From: an uncultured Bacilli bacterium
Lineage (GTDB): Bacteria; Bacillota_I; Bacilli_A; RF39; UBA660
Direction: 5' to 3'
Length of the DNA: 43,002 nucleotides
Assembly (NCBI GenBank): GCA_947585065.1
Contig: CANPWX010000002.1
Span: 1-43,002, forward strand
In this document: positions 1 through 6,731 of the stretch, in pieces
Numbering within the stretch: position 1 is the first letter of the stretch
Layout of the letters: each line of letters begins with the position of its first letter
Made by a program: the position numbers and the translations under genes
Notes under the pieces: model-generated
What the model saw: only the letters and a program-made list of their open reading frames with translations
Told to the model about the DNA's origin: nothing
The model's database searches: none

Positions 1-189
1 ATTACTACCACCCAGGCATACAATTTTGAAAGAAGTAATTCTACAGGTGATTGGTGTAAAAGTAGAAATACTAATGAAATTTGGTGTAACGATAAAGTTT
101 CACGGAATATTACTTGGAAGGGAAATATAGCACTCATGTATCCATCGGAAGTTGGAATGCAAATGTACAGTCAAATTTCAAAACTTTAG
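1..189 (+). pseudogene. 5' part of host gene split by the ICE (pilin-like/DUF6273-like surface protein)
   Basis: Frame 1 is open from the window edge and contains TWKGNIALMY just before the element junction at 140-141. It then runs 15 codons into ICE DNA (PSEVGMQMYSQISKL) and stops at TAG 187-189. The other half of the protein is at 42898-43002, in the matching frame. The WxGxxxLMYxSDYGYATSG pattern is one I associate with an abundant family of exported, prepilin-like proteins of gut Mollicutes/Erysipelotrichia whose C-terminal fold resembles DUF6273; that assignment is from memory. The Cys residues in STGDWCKSRNTNEIWCND fit an extracytoplasmic protein. The start lies outside the window. Confidence 0.7.
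125..160 (+). other. attL
   Basis: Host codons ...GCA CTC ATG TAT end here and ICE sequence begins (ccatcggaagttgg). The AT at 140-141 is the inferred crossover dinucleotide, matching the AT at 42896-42897. It sits at a conserved LMY|VSDYGYA motif of the host protein family. Confidence 0.7.
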
Positions 190-293
190 AATTAAGTAAT
201 ATTACTTACAATATATTAGACAAAAAGTATTTTAAAACACTGGGACTAGTAGAAATGAATGATATACACTTATCTATTGCAAGCATAATATAA
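141..293 (+). other. Coding tail of the recombinase in the circular form (attP-proximal)
   Basis: If 42896 is joined to 141, as in an excised circle, the recombinase frame continues for 50 codons, beginning SIGSWNANVQSNFKTLELSN and ending SIASII before TAA 291-293. In the integrated state these codons have no start and are cut off from the gene, 42.6 kb away. The long open frame just inside the left end supports the junction assignment. Whether the tail is made is inferred. Confidence 0.6.
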
Positions 294-381
294 ATTGATC
301 ATCGAGTTTAAAGTTTAATAAAAATATAATAAAGTTTTGCTGACAGCCAATTTGTTTTAAAAAAAAAAAAGAAATATATGG

Positions 382-387
382 TATAAT
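382..387 (+). promoter_or_regulatory. -10 box for the 431 gene
   Basis: TATAAT lies 44 bases before the ATG. No good -35 box sits at the right distance (a run of A is there). From 294 to 381 I see only AT-rich sequence. Confidence 0.4.
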
Positions 388-430
388 TTAAAACACAGTT
401 ACATATTAAAAAAAGAAAGAGTGTTCAACT

Positions 431-1096
431 ATGAATAAAAAGAAATATCTAAAAAAAATTGGTATAACTATTGTAATACTAAGTGTAATAGTACTATTAA
501 TTATTTTTTTGAATTATACTTTAAAATCCAAAACAAAAATTCTTAAATTAGGTCATACTATAGATAGTACTTTATATAACACAAATTATAAAACAAAAGA
601 TATAGAATCCTATTATATAAATTTTCCTGAAACAAATTTACAATATTATAATCTTCAATCTGAAATATCTGAATATGTTGCTCTCTTAAAAGAAGAATTA
701 AATGTAACAATAGACAATCATTGGAAATTTTTCATTCATTATTATAATACAGATAAAGAAAACGGTTTAATACAGTTTACCTACTGGATTGGAGATGAAA
801 TAGAAACATCTAAGATTATCATTGGTTTTATTGATAATCATCATGTCAACACCTTATACTATTATTATTTGGATAAAGAAGTAAACGAAAATGAATTATT
901 ACAAACATTATCAAATTTCAAAAATAATACTCGACAAGAAAAATATAATTTATCTAAAAATCAAAAATATCTTCATGAAGAAATTAAGTATCATTTTAAC
1001 TACGAAAATAATAGTTTATTATATACGTATAACTTGTTTTTTGAAGAAAATGGTGTTATTAACAACGATATAGGATGTCAATATCTAGTAAATTAA
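431..1096 (+). CDS. Membrane-anchored extracellular protein, unknown function
   Basis: A 221-residue protein with a short Lys-rich N-terminus and one hydrophobic segment at about residues 10-30 (IGITIVILSVIVLLIIFLNY). This predicts a single-pass or signal-anchored protein with the rest outside the cell. The outer part is rich in Tyr, Asn and Lys; residues about 75-180 look like a small alpha/beta domain (KEELNVTIDNHWKFFIHYYN, then SKIIIGFIDNHHVNTLYYYY). I recognise no family. It is the first gene inside the left end, preceded by AAAGAAAGAG as a modest ribosome binding site and a TATAAT at 382, and ends before a terminator it shares with the convergent lipoprotein gene. Confidence 0.75.
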   Translation: MNKKKYLKKIGITIVILSVIVLLIIFLNYTLKSKTKILKLGHTIDSTLYNTNYKTKDIESYYINFPETNLQYYNLQSEISEYVALLKEELNVTIDNHWKFFIHYYNTDKENGLIQFTYWIGDEIETSKIIIGFIDNHHVNTLYYYYLDKEVNENELLQTLSNFKNNTRQEKYNLSKNQKYLHEEIKYHFNYENNSLLYTYNLFFEENGVINNDIGCQYLVN

Positions 1097-1183
1097 TAGT
1101 TTTCTATTTACCATTTTATTTAATAATCGATTATGAAATTTTGTAATATATTATATACTTTTTTTAATTAAATAAAATTAAGA

Positions 1184-1230
1184 AAAGCAAAAAAATTGAG
1201 TACTATATGAACTGTACCCAACTTTTTTAT
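1184..1230. terminator. Terminator between convergent genes
   Basis: An imperfect hairpin with AAAAAATTGAGTAC on one side and GTACCCAACTTTTTT on the other, flanked by A and T runs so that it could work on both strands. It separates the 431 gene from the minus-strand lipoprotein gene. Confidence 0.6.
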
Positions 1231-1280
1231 TTGATTATACTATTTACAATATAAAATATCAGAAAGTGAATCTCAATCTA

Positions 1281-1625
1281 TTATGAAATATAATCTATTA
1301 ATTCTATACCTTGAACAAAGGTAATATATTCAGAATTAACAACATTTTTCTTAAACTCCTCTTGTTGTTCTTTGCTATTATCCATTAATCCAACAACTAC
1401 TGTCATATTGGTCAAATCAATATAGCAAAAACTCAAACCATAATTGTTTATTTTAGATTTTTCAGATTGATAATATTCTCGAATTGTTTGTTGAACACTT
1501 TCAAGATCATCTTTGACAACTACAGAGTTATCTTGTTCATTCACAATAGAATCTTCTTTTTTGCACCCACTAAATCCTAGTAAGAAAAATATACTTATGA
1601 AAAATATAAATAATCTTTTAAACAT
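1281..1625 (-). CDS. Small lipoprotein, paralogue of the gene at 6732
   Basis: A 114-residue protein with a Lys/Arg N-terminus, hydrophobic core and lipobox LGFSGC (Cys20), so it should be lipidated and held on the outer face of the membrane. The mature part is acidic and short. From YYQSEK to the end it matches the 6732 protein closely (shared DLTNM, VVVGLMDNSKE, FKKNVV, SEYITFVQG). A strong AGGAGG precedes the ATG. I do not recognise the family; entry exclusion or surface binding are only guesses. Two copies in one element point to duplication and then divergence. Confidence 0.8.
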   Translation of the reverse strand: MFKRLFIFFISIFFLLGFSGCKKEDSIVNEQDNSVVVKDDLESVQQTIREYYQSEKSKINNYGLSFCYIDLTNMTVVVGLMDNSKEQQEEFKKNVVNSEYITFVQGIELIDYIS

Positions 1626-1746
1626 ACTATTCCTCCTTTTTAAAGATTATACTAAATAAATAATTAAAAAGAAAGAGAATTTATATTTTTATATTTTATG
1701 AAACAGAAAGTGTACAGATTTATGATTAAATAATAAAATTAAAGCC

Positions 1747-1776
1747 AAAACTACGAGAAAACGTAGTTTTTATTTT
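1747..1776. terminator. Intrinsic terminator
   Basis: Perfect 9-bp stem AAAACTACG (1747-1755) / CGTAGTTTT (1762-1770) with a 6-base loop, followed by TATTTTTT. It lies in the gap 1626-1994, which otherwise holds the promoter at 1809 and a leader-like stretch. Confidence 0.7.
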
Positions 1777-1808
1777 TTGAAATTTATTTAAAAAATACTA
1801 AAAAGGTA

Positions 1809-1837
1809 TTGATTTTTTTGACAATCAGAGTGATAAA
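1809..1837 (+). promoter_or_regulatory. Repeated ICE promoter, copy A
   Basis: TTGATT (1809-1814), 17-base spacer, GATAAA (1832-1837). The spacer ends in ATCAGAGT, matching copies at 14986 and 40046. Downstream come an AATAGCT-type repeat and a good ribosome binding site (AAAGGAG, about 1953), but the ATG that follows is at once followed by TAA. Only minus-strand genes lie beyond, so this looks like an orphan expression leader whose gene is gone. Confidence 0.5.
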
Positions 1838-1994
1838 TATTTTAGTCATAAAATGAAGTTAAAGGTATCTAATTTGCATTTATTTGAATTTTATAATTAC
1901 TTTTAATCTCCTGTATGACCATTAAAATAAAATAGCTCAAAATAGCTAATGAAAGGAGAAAAAGATATGTAATAAGAAGAGAAAAAATAATTAC

Positions 1995-2447
1995 TTATTT
2001 AGTTATTTTTTGATTGTTTGTTTTACCTACTAACCAATCTATCGAAACTTTGTAATATTTAGCAAATTCGATAAGAGGGTAGGTATGTATTAAAAATTTG
2101 CCTAACTCATATTTAGAGTAATTAGATTGATCAATTTGAATTTTGTTAGCAATAAATTTTTGGATATCTTTGTTTTTCATTCGTATTTCTTTTAAATTTT
2201 TACCTAAAGTTTCTTTATCTATAATATCTGTTATCATTTCGCACTTTTTGATATTGGATAAACCACAAATATAATCCAAACTAATATTGTAGAAATTGCA
2301 AAAGGCATTTAGTTTCATTAAAGGAATTACATCAATCCCATTCTCCCAACCTGCATAAGTAGATCTGCTGATTTTTAAATAGTTTGCAAGTTCTTGTTGA
2401 GTATTATCAAAGTAAGTTCTAATCTCTTTCATTCTTTCACTTATCAT
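1995..2447 (-). CDS. Tandem-HTH XRE-family repressor
   Basis: A 150-residue protein made of two helix-turn-helix domains in a row. The first (about residues 3-63) has QQELANYLKISRSTYAGWEN, the classic Cro/C1 recognition helix region. The second (about 78-142) has QKFIANKIQIDQSNYSKYE. No other domain is present, so it probably binds two half-sites or acts as a compact dimer. It is divergent from the XRE gene at 2555, sharing a 107-base intergenic region, the arrangement of a phage-type or ICE-type switch. The likely role is control of ICE promoters; the target is unknown. Confidence 0.85.
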   Translation of the reverse strand: MISERMKEIRTYFDNTQQELANYLKISRSTYAGWENGIDVIPLMKLNAFCNFYNISLDYICGLSNIKKCEMITDIIDKETLGKNLKEIRMKNKDIQKFIANKIQIDQSNYSKYELGKFLIHTYPLIEFAKYYKVSIDWLVGKTNNQKITK

Positions 2448-2501
2448 TCATTACACCTCACGGTATAATTTTCCCATTTATTTAAGAATTATCAGAAAAT
2501 G

Positions 2502-2531
2502 TGTCGGAACATTACCTAAATATGTTATAAT
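2502..2531 (+). promoter_or_regulatory. Promoter of the 2555 XRE gene
   Basis: TATAAT at 2526-2531 preceded by TG at 2523-2524 (extended -10), with a weak TGTCGG -35 at 2502-2507. It is in the divergent region between two HTH genes, so operators are expected here. Confidence 0.55.
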
Positions 2532-2554
2532 GCTGTGTATAGGAGGTTAATAAT

Positions 2555-2908
2555 ATGAATGCTAGAAAAACTGGCATATTTATTCGAAAGTTAAGATTGC
2601 AACATAATTTGAGTAGAGAGAAGCTCGCTGATAGTATTGGTGTTTTTGAATTAACACTAGAATTATGGGAAAGAGGCATTTTAAAACCTACAATCTATGA
2701 TTTAGAAATGTTAAGTTTTGAGTTAGAATCTACCGTAAACGAATTATTAGCAGGACACGAATTAACAAATGAAAATGATGATGAAATTTTTAATTATGCT
2801 GAAGAACAAAGAAAAAAAGAAAATTTTAAAATCATGGTTAGTAGTACAATCTTTTTAATTGGATTGTTTGCATTAACAAAAAGTTTCAAAAAAAATAACT
2901 TTCGGTAA
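2555..2908 (+). CDS. XRE regulator with C-terminal membrane segment
   Basis: A 117-residue protein. Residues 6-63 form an XRE helix-turn-helix (SREKLADSIGVFELTLELWE). The segment FKIMVSSTIFLIGLFALTKS at about 92-111 is a membrane helix, after an acidic linker. It therefore looks like a DNA-binding protein tethered to the membrane with almost nothing outside. The domain ends ...VNELLAGHELTNEND, resembling ...ISELVAGEKISENNN in the larger membrane sensor at 7227, so the two may be related. AGGAGG precedes the ATG by eight bases. Pairing with the divergent 1995 repressor suggests a two-part control circuit (inference). Confidence 0.8.
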   Translation: MNARKTGIFIRKLRLQHNLSREKLADSIGVFELTLELWERGILKPTIYDLEMLSFELESTVNELLAGHELTNENDDEIFNYAEEQRKKENFKIMVSSTIFLIGLFALTKSFKKNNFR

Positions 2909-2917
2909 AGAAAGTTA

Positions 2918-3157
2918 TTAATCATCAATGTTTTTAAGTTTGAAATAATCTGTATCAAAAAAATCTTTTATTTCAATCTTAAAGATCTTGCAAATTTTGT
3001 AGATATTATAAGAACTAGGATTTTCTACTTTATTTGCGAGCATTGATCTTAAAGTAGTTGGAGGTATTGTAGACATTTCAGCCAGTCTGTTTGGAGAGTA
3101 ATTATACAAATCACATAACTCTAAAATTCTTTTACTAACAGCTTCTTTATATGTCAT
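2918..3157 (-). CDS. Small XRE/Cro-like DNA-binding protein
   Basis: The start chosen is the ATG at 3157, with GGAGGTG six bases upstream, giving 79 residues (MTYKEAVSKRILELCDLYNY...). A longer reading from 3256 overlaps the next gene and has no good ribosome binding site. The product is one HTH domain (SPNRLAEMSTIPPTTLRSML) with the usual C-terminal helix pair and nothing else. It ends only 10 bases after the convergent 2555 gene and is divergent from the 3248 gene. Confidence 0.8.
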   Translation of the reverse strand: MTYKEAVSKRILELCDLYNYSPNRLAEMSTIPPTTLRSMLANKVENPSSYNIYKICKIFKIEIKDFFDTDYFKLKNIDD

Positions 3158-3247
3158 GTAATACACCTCCAACATATTAAAAGTGTAACAAAAAGCAATA
3201 AAAAATATACGCCGATTTCGGTTGATTTTGGATAGAAAGGAGAAAAA

Positions 3248-3598
3248 ATGTATCAAAATAAAATAAGTTCAGAATATGAAAAAGATGTAAAAGGAAAGAG
3301 ATTATCAAAACTCAATGTTTTTATGAAAAAAGAAAGAGAATATGTATTATCTAATCGTTCATACGAAATAGCCCATAGAATAGTATTATGGTTAAAATAT
3401 TATGGAGAAGAAAATATATCCTCTTTGGAAGCAATAGTTGATGAATTTTGCGATGAATTTAAATATTACATGACAGAAAAAGAAAGAAAAAATATGTATT
3501 CAAAAGTAGAGGAAATTTTAATCCACAAATACAAAATAGAAATAATATCTAAAAAACCTTTGATTTTAAAATCTAAAACTAAATTAGAAAATATATAA
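3248..3598 (+). CDS. Hypothetical protein
   Basis: A 116-residue charged, mostly helical soluble protein with no signal peptide or membrane helix. GAAAGGAG lies seven bases before the ATG. The middle (IAHRIVLWLKYYGEENISSL) could be a helical binding domain, but I do not recognise a family. It is followed after 29 bases by an XRE gene and probably forms a two-gene unit with it. Confidence 0.7.
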   Translation: MYQNKISSEYEKDVKGKRLSKLNVFMKKEREYVLSNRSYEIAHRIVLWLKYYGEENISSLEAIVDEFCDEFKYYMTEKERKNMYSKVEEILIHKYKIEIISKKPLILKSKTKLENI

Positions 3599-3599
3599 A

Positions 3600-3635
3600 A
3601 AACTCATTAGATTAGGAGGTATTTTAAATGAGTTT
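3600..3635 (+). promoter_or_regulatory. Hairpin enclosing ribosome binding site and start codon of the 3628 gene
   Basis: AAACTCATT (3600-3608) is the exact complement of AATGAGTTT (3627-3635), which contains the ATG start. The 18-base loop holds AGGAGG (3614-3619). In RNA this 9-bp stem would bury the start codon and constrain the ribosome binding site, so translational control is plausible. The upstream gene's stop codon ends at 3598, so a terminating ribosome could open the stem (translational coupling). Confidence 0.55.
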
Positions 3636-3903
3636 AGATGATGAAGTAAATATTTTTATGAAAAATATTGTAAAAGTTATAATAAATCTTTGTCAAAAAA
3701 AGAAAATAACAAAAGAGGAACTGGCAAGAAAAATCCAGATCAGTGATGATGAATTAGATAATATTTTGTTTAAAAATAATAAAGAACTACAAATAAAAAC
3801 TTTAATACATATTTCAGTTGCGTTAGAAATTCCAATTAATATTTTATTAGATATAGCACAGCAAAGAACAAGAAGAGAAATAAAAAGAAAAATAATCTAT
3901 TAA
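3628..3903 (+). CDS. XRE-like DNA-binding protein
   Basis: A 91-residue protein with a degenerate HTH at about residues 20-73 (TKEELARKIQISDDELDNIL) and a basic C-terminus (RTRREIKRKII). The helix spacing fits the XRE fold, though the recognition helix is unusual in having two Asp. It is convergent with the nucleotidyltransferase gene (5 bases between stop codons). Its start codon is inside a hairpin with the ribosome binding site in the loop. Confidence 0.7.
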   Translation: MSLDDEVNIFMKNIVKVIINLCQKKKITKEELARKIQISDDELDNILFKNNKELQIKTLIHISVALEIPINILLDIAQQRTRREIKRKIIY

Positions 3904-3908
3904 CATGA

Positions 3909-4673
3909 TTAAAATTGCTTTTTTAGAACAATGCGATGATTATTATTATCAAATTCAATATTATTTTTAGATAAATTTAATAATTTTAATAAAATAGATA
4001 CCCTGTTGGAAATAGGAATATTTTCATCTAATGCCATAAGATATAATGAAATAAATTCATCATCAGGGTTTTCCTTTTTAATTGCATTTCTGTAATCCTT
4101 ATCAAGCATAACTTTGAGAGTTTTTGTTCTTGCTACTCCAGGTAAAGCATGAGTTGAATAATATAAATCCTTAATTCTTTCTAAAGTTAAATGATAAGTG
4201 TGTATTGCATATATGTTATTGGTGGCAATCATTGAATTTAAATCATCTAAAAAATTATTTATAATTGCTATTTGTTCTTTTGCTTTTTCGATTTCCATAG
4301 GAGGCATTATTTGAGAATATAATGTTTTAATGTAATCTTGTAATAAAGCTATATTTCCTTTAGTATCTATAATAACATTTCCATAAACAAGCATAGATAC
4401 TAAAACATTACTTTGATGTGAAAATTCATAATCTGCTTTGTTATACATAGTTTTTAGAGTTTTTTCAAAATATTCTATTCGGTGATTATCGATCATCATA
4501 GAACCTCTAATTTCTTGATTTAATTTACTAAAAATAATATGTAAGTCAATATCTGAAAATTGGTTGTAGAATCCAGTTTGACTGCTACCATAAAAGACAA
4601 TTCCTTCTAAATATTCATTTTGTAAGTACCCCATTTTATCCACAAATTCATTGATAATATTTGTGAAATTCAT
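3909..4673 (-). CDS. Nucleotidyltransferase-fold protein
   Basis: A 254-residue protein with the DNA polymerase beta-type motif GS...DxD: GSSQTGFYNQFSDID, with Gly29-Ser30 and the metal-binding pair Asp41/Asp43. The third acidic residue may be Glu68 in RIEYFEK. The C-terminal part (about residues 125-240) is helical, as in aminoglycoside nucleotidyltransferases and related proteins. This fits an enzyme that transfers a nucleotide to a small molecule or protein. A drug-resistance role is possible but not shown. It has its own promoter and an AAGAAAGGCAG leader, and is isolated from other operons, as cargo often is. Confidence 0.75.
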   Translation of the reverse strand: MNFTNIINEFVDKMGYLQNEYLEGIVFYGSSQTGFYNQFSDIDLHIIFSKLNQEIRGSMMIDNHRIEYFEKTLKTMYNKADYEFSHQSNVLVSMLVYGNVIIDTKGNIALLQDYIKTLYSQIMPPMEIEKAKEQIAIINNFLDDLNSMIATNNIYAIHTYHLTLERIKDLYYSTHALPGVARTKTLKVMLDKDYRNAIKKENPDDEFISLYLMALDENIPISNRVSILLKLLNLSKNNIEFDNNNHRIVLKKQF

Positions 4674-4700
4674 ATAAAATCTGCCTTTCTTTTAAGAAAG

Positions 4701-4729
4701 ATTATATTAAAAAGATTTATAAAAATCAA
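4701..4729 (-). promoter_or_regulatory. Promoter of the nucleotidyltransferase gene
   Basis: On the minus strand TTGATT (4729-4724), 17-base spacer, TATAAT (4706-4701), 28 bases before the ATG at 4673. Confidence 0.6.
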
Positions 4730-4779
4730 TAATAAATTTTACCATATTTTTATTAATAAAACTTTTTATTTTAAAAATA

Positions 4780-4807
4780 TTGACATTTAAAATAAAAAAT
4801 ATATAAT
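4780..4807 (+). promoter_or_regulatory. Strong promoter upstream of the broken Ig-like gene
   Basis: TTGACA (4780-4785), 16-base spacer, TATAAT (4802-4807). The product downstream is a pseudogene, so this may now make only an untranslated RNA ending at the 5211 terminator. Confidence 0.6.
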
Positions 4808-4818
4808 AATCTTTAATG

Positions 4819-5185
4819 GTTGGGTGTGTTTGCCCAAGATTACTATCATACTTTATTCTTTAAGAGTGGCAAGCAAGGTACACTCTCAAATAGAGGAGGA
4901 ACATTTATAATGGATCAAAATACAGATAGGGATGTATATTATCAAAATGCTTGGTATTTGGAAAAATTTGTAGATAATAAATGGTATCGGTTAGAAGAAT
5001 TAAACAAATGAACTTTTTCTGATGGATGGTTATTTATAGAGCCTGGACCAATCGGTTTGGGATATGTGTGAGGCGATAAATATGGAGAGTTATCTAAAGT
5101 AACATATCGCCTTGTAAGACAAGCTTGTTTAGACATAAATGATAAACAAGAATATTATATTTCAGCAGTGTTTAATATTGAATAG
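4819..5185 (+). pseudogene. Broken Ig-like domain protein
   Basis: One frame from about 4820 to TAG 5183-5185 reads as a continuous protein if two in-frame TGA codons (5009-5011 and 5066-5068) are passed: ...YLEKFVDNKWYRLEELNK(TGA) TFSDGWLFIEPGPIGLGYV(TGA) GDKYGELSKVTYRLVRQ.... The pattern of a key Trp/Tyr strand, a Gly-Pro turn and YGEL..VTYRLV resembles bacterial Ig-like (Big_14-type) domains. The 5' end lacks a good start and signal peptide and is probably truncated. Both stops could have been TGG (Trp). All intact genes here use TGG and standard stops, so decay is more likely than a changed code. Confidence 0.65.
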
Positions 5186-5210
5186 AATTTAAGATATTCA
5201 TAGTAAATTG

Positions 5211-5256
5211 ATTGCCAAAATGGAAAAGTTTAATATTTCCATTTTGGCAATTTTAT
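5211..5256 (+). terminator. Strong terminator
   Basis: Perfect 16-bp stem ATTGCCAAAATGGAAA (5211-5226) with its complement (5236-5251), followed by TTTATTTG. It ends the transcript from 4807. A shorter relative (TTGCCAAATTGGCAA) follows the 7227 gene. Confidence 0.8.
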
Positions 5257-5306
5257 TTGTTCAAAATTTATGTTAAATTGAATTTGTAAATGAAAGAAAA
5301 GTTTAT

Positions 5307-5442
5307 ATCAATTTTAGACGTAAAATTGATTTGTAGTTTAAGGATCATGGTCAGTTAAAGATCGAAGAAAGGATTTAGTGATGAAAAAAAGTAGAAAAAT
5401 AATATAGAAAATATTTATAAATAAATTAAAAGGAGGAAAAAA
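5307..5442 (+). promoter_or_regulatory. Leader of the protease gene: inverted repeat and 8-codon ORF
   Basis: ATCAATTTT (5307-5315) / AAAATTGAT (5322-5330) is a perfect 9-bp inverted repeat with a 6-base loop and no T run, so it may be an operator or RNA hairpin. A tiny ORF with its own AAAGGA site follows (5381-5407, MKKSRKII). The protease start at 5443 has AAGGAGG eight bases upstream. I cannot place a clear promoter here. Confidence 0.4.
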
Positions 5443-6639
5443 ATGAAAAGAAATTTGAAAAAATTAACTTTTTTAGGTATATTGGCTGTTGCCTTTGTTT
5501 TGGGGGTTGCTTTTTATCAACGTTATTCTTCTCATCCATCACTTAATGAGAAAGAAGTTGCTTTAATTACTGCTTATGGCGATGATTATGATGCTTATTT
5601 GAAAAGAAATGCTTATGAATTGAAAATTGCACAAAAAATTCATGAAAAACTTATTAAATATGGTGATACTTTACCTAACTTTTATGGTGGTTCATATATA
5701 AGTGATGACTCATATAATTTAATTGTACAAGTTGTTAAAGATAATATTCCTAATGAATCAGATTTGGATTATGATTTATATCAAAGTATTATCAATATGG
5801 ATTCAACAATTAAAATAGAATATGTTAAAAATAGTTATGCAGAATTAAAAAAGATAAATGATCTGATAACTAACCAAGCTTTATCTAAAAGTATAGATAT
5901 TGATAAGTTTGTCGGTAATTACATTGATGTTTACAGTAATAATGTTAAAGTGGAAGTTGCAGGAGGGTTAGATACAATATCAAATGATGTAAAGAGTCAA
6001 CTTCCTAAATCTGATTTAATACAATTTGTGGCTAGTGAAAGAAAAATTGATACTTCAGAATTAAAGGCTGGTTCAGGAATAACAACTCAGGGAAAACCTG
6101 ATAGTTGTTCTTTAGGATTTAGAGCAAAATATAACGGAATGGATGGTTATATTACTGCAGGTCATTGTTTTTCAGGAGAACAAGATGCTTCTTCTGGAGG
6201 GATTGTTGTAAAAAAAATATATAGTGGTTCTGTTGATGCTGCTTTCGTTCATTTGACATCTAGTAGTTACACATTGTCTAATTCTCTTGCTTATACTTCT
6301 GGTGATATTACTTCTTTAAATGATATTGTCATTTGTCCATATTTGGAAGTTGGTACTGCCGTAGCTAAAGTTGGTGTTAAAACTCATTACACTGCTGGAA
6401 CAGTTCTTAATAACAGTTACCGTGTTACGGTTAATAATGTTAATTTTACTGACATGGTTTTAACCGATGTTTATGCTAGTGGAGGAGATAGTGGTGGACC
6501 AGTATTTATACCAACCGTTGAAGATGGTGGTGTTACGTTAATCGGAATTGTAAAAGGTGGAAATATATATAATCCTTCTTCTATGATTTTTACAAAAGAA
6601 GAAAATATTTATAGTCAATTGCGTTATGAACGTTATTAG
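5443..6639 (+). CDS. Secreted S1-family (trypsin-like) serine protease
   Basis: A 398-residue protein. Residues 5-25 are a signal peptide or anchor (LKKLTFLGILAVAFVLGVAF). A region at about 30-200 looks like a propeptide. The catalytic domain at about 205-398 has all three parts of the triad: His241 in TAGHC, Asp265 in SVDAAF, and Ser350 in GGDSGGP. The layout matches streptogrisin/alpha-lytic-like bacterial proteases made with a pro-region. Two Cys, in DSC and GHC, could form the usual disulfide by the active-site His. It would act outside the cell or on its surface. The start of the mature chain after the anchor (LNEKEVALIT..Y..DYDAYL) resembles the start of the secreted protein at 8399. 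Substrate unknown. Confidence 0.9.
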   Translation: MKRNLKKLTFLGILAVAFVLGVAFYQRYSSHPSLNEKEVALITAYGDDYDAYLKRNAYELKIAQKIHEKLIKYGDTLPNFYGGSYISDDSYNLIVQVVKDNIPNESDLDYDLYQSIINMDSTIKIEYVKNSYAELKKINDLITNQALSKSIDIDKFVGNYIDVYSNNVKVEVAGGLDTISNDVKSQLPKSDLIQFVASERKIDTSELKAGSGITTQGKPDSCSLGFRAKYNGMDGYITAGHCFSGEQDASSGGIVVKKIYSGSVDAAFVHLTSSSYTLSNSLAYTSGDITSLNDIVICPYLEVGTAVAKVGVKTHYTAGTVLNNSYRVTVNNVNFTDMVLTDVYASGGDSGGPVFIPTVEDGGVTLIGIVKGGNIYNPSSMIFTKEENIYSQLRYERY

Positions 6640-6646
6640 GGAATGT

Positions 6647-6690
6647 AAGGTCTGTAATGAAGTTTTTCTTTATGGACCTTTTTCTTTTAA
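6647..6690 (+). terminator. Terminator after the protease gene
   Basis: AAGGTC ... GACCTT hairpin with further AATGAAG/CTTTAT pairing inside, followed by TTTTC. It ends the protease transcript. Confidence 0.6.
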
Positions 6691-6698
6691 CGAAAATA

Positions 6699-6707
6699 TG
6701 ATATAAT
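6699..6707 (+). promoter_or_regulatory. Extended -10 promoter for the 6732 lipoprotein
   Basis: TGATATAAT, that is, TG-N-TATAAT with TATAAT at 6702-6707. No good -35 box, which extended -10 promoters can lack. Confidence 0.5.
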
Positions 6708-6731
6708 TTTTTTGAGGAGATAGAATGTTAT

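Noticed and set aside
891..1073. 60-residue ORF inside the 431 gene
   Set aside because: It lies in another frame of a convincing gene, has no ribosome binding site and is only a by-product of AT-rich sequence.
3158..3256. N-terminal extension of the minus-strand XRE gene
   Set aside because: It overlaps the divergent 3248 gene, has no ribosome binding site, and the ATG at 3157 has a very good one.
4819..5185. TGA read as tryptophan (Mycoplasma-type code)
   Set aside because: Intact genes use TGG for Trp, and at 26479-26481 and 29832-29834 TGA ends genes directly at or before the next start. Only the broken Ig-like gene has internal TGA.
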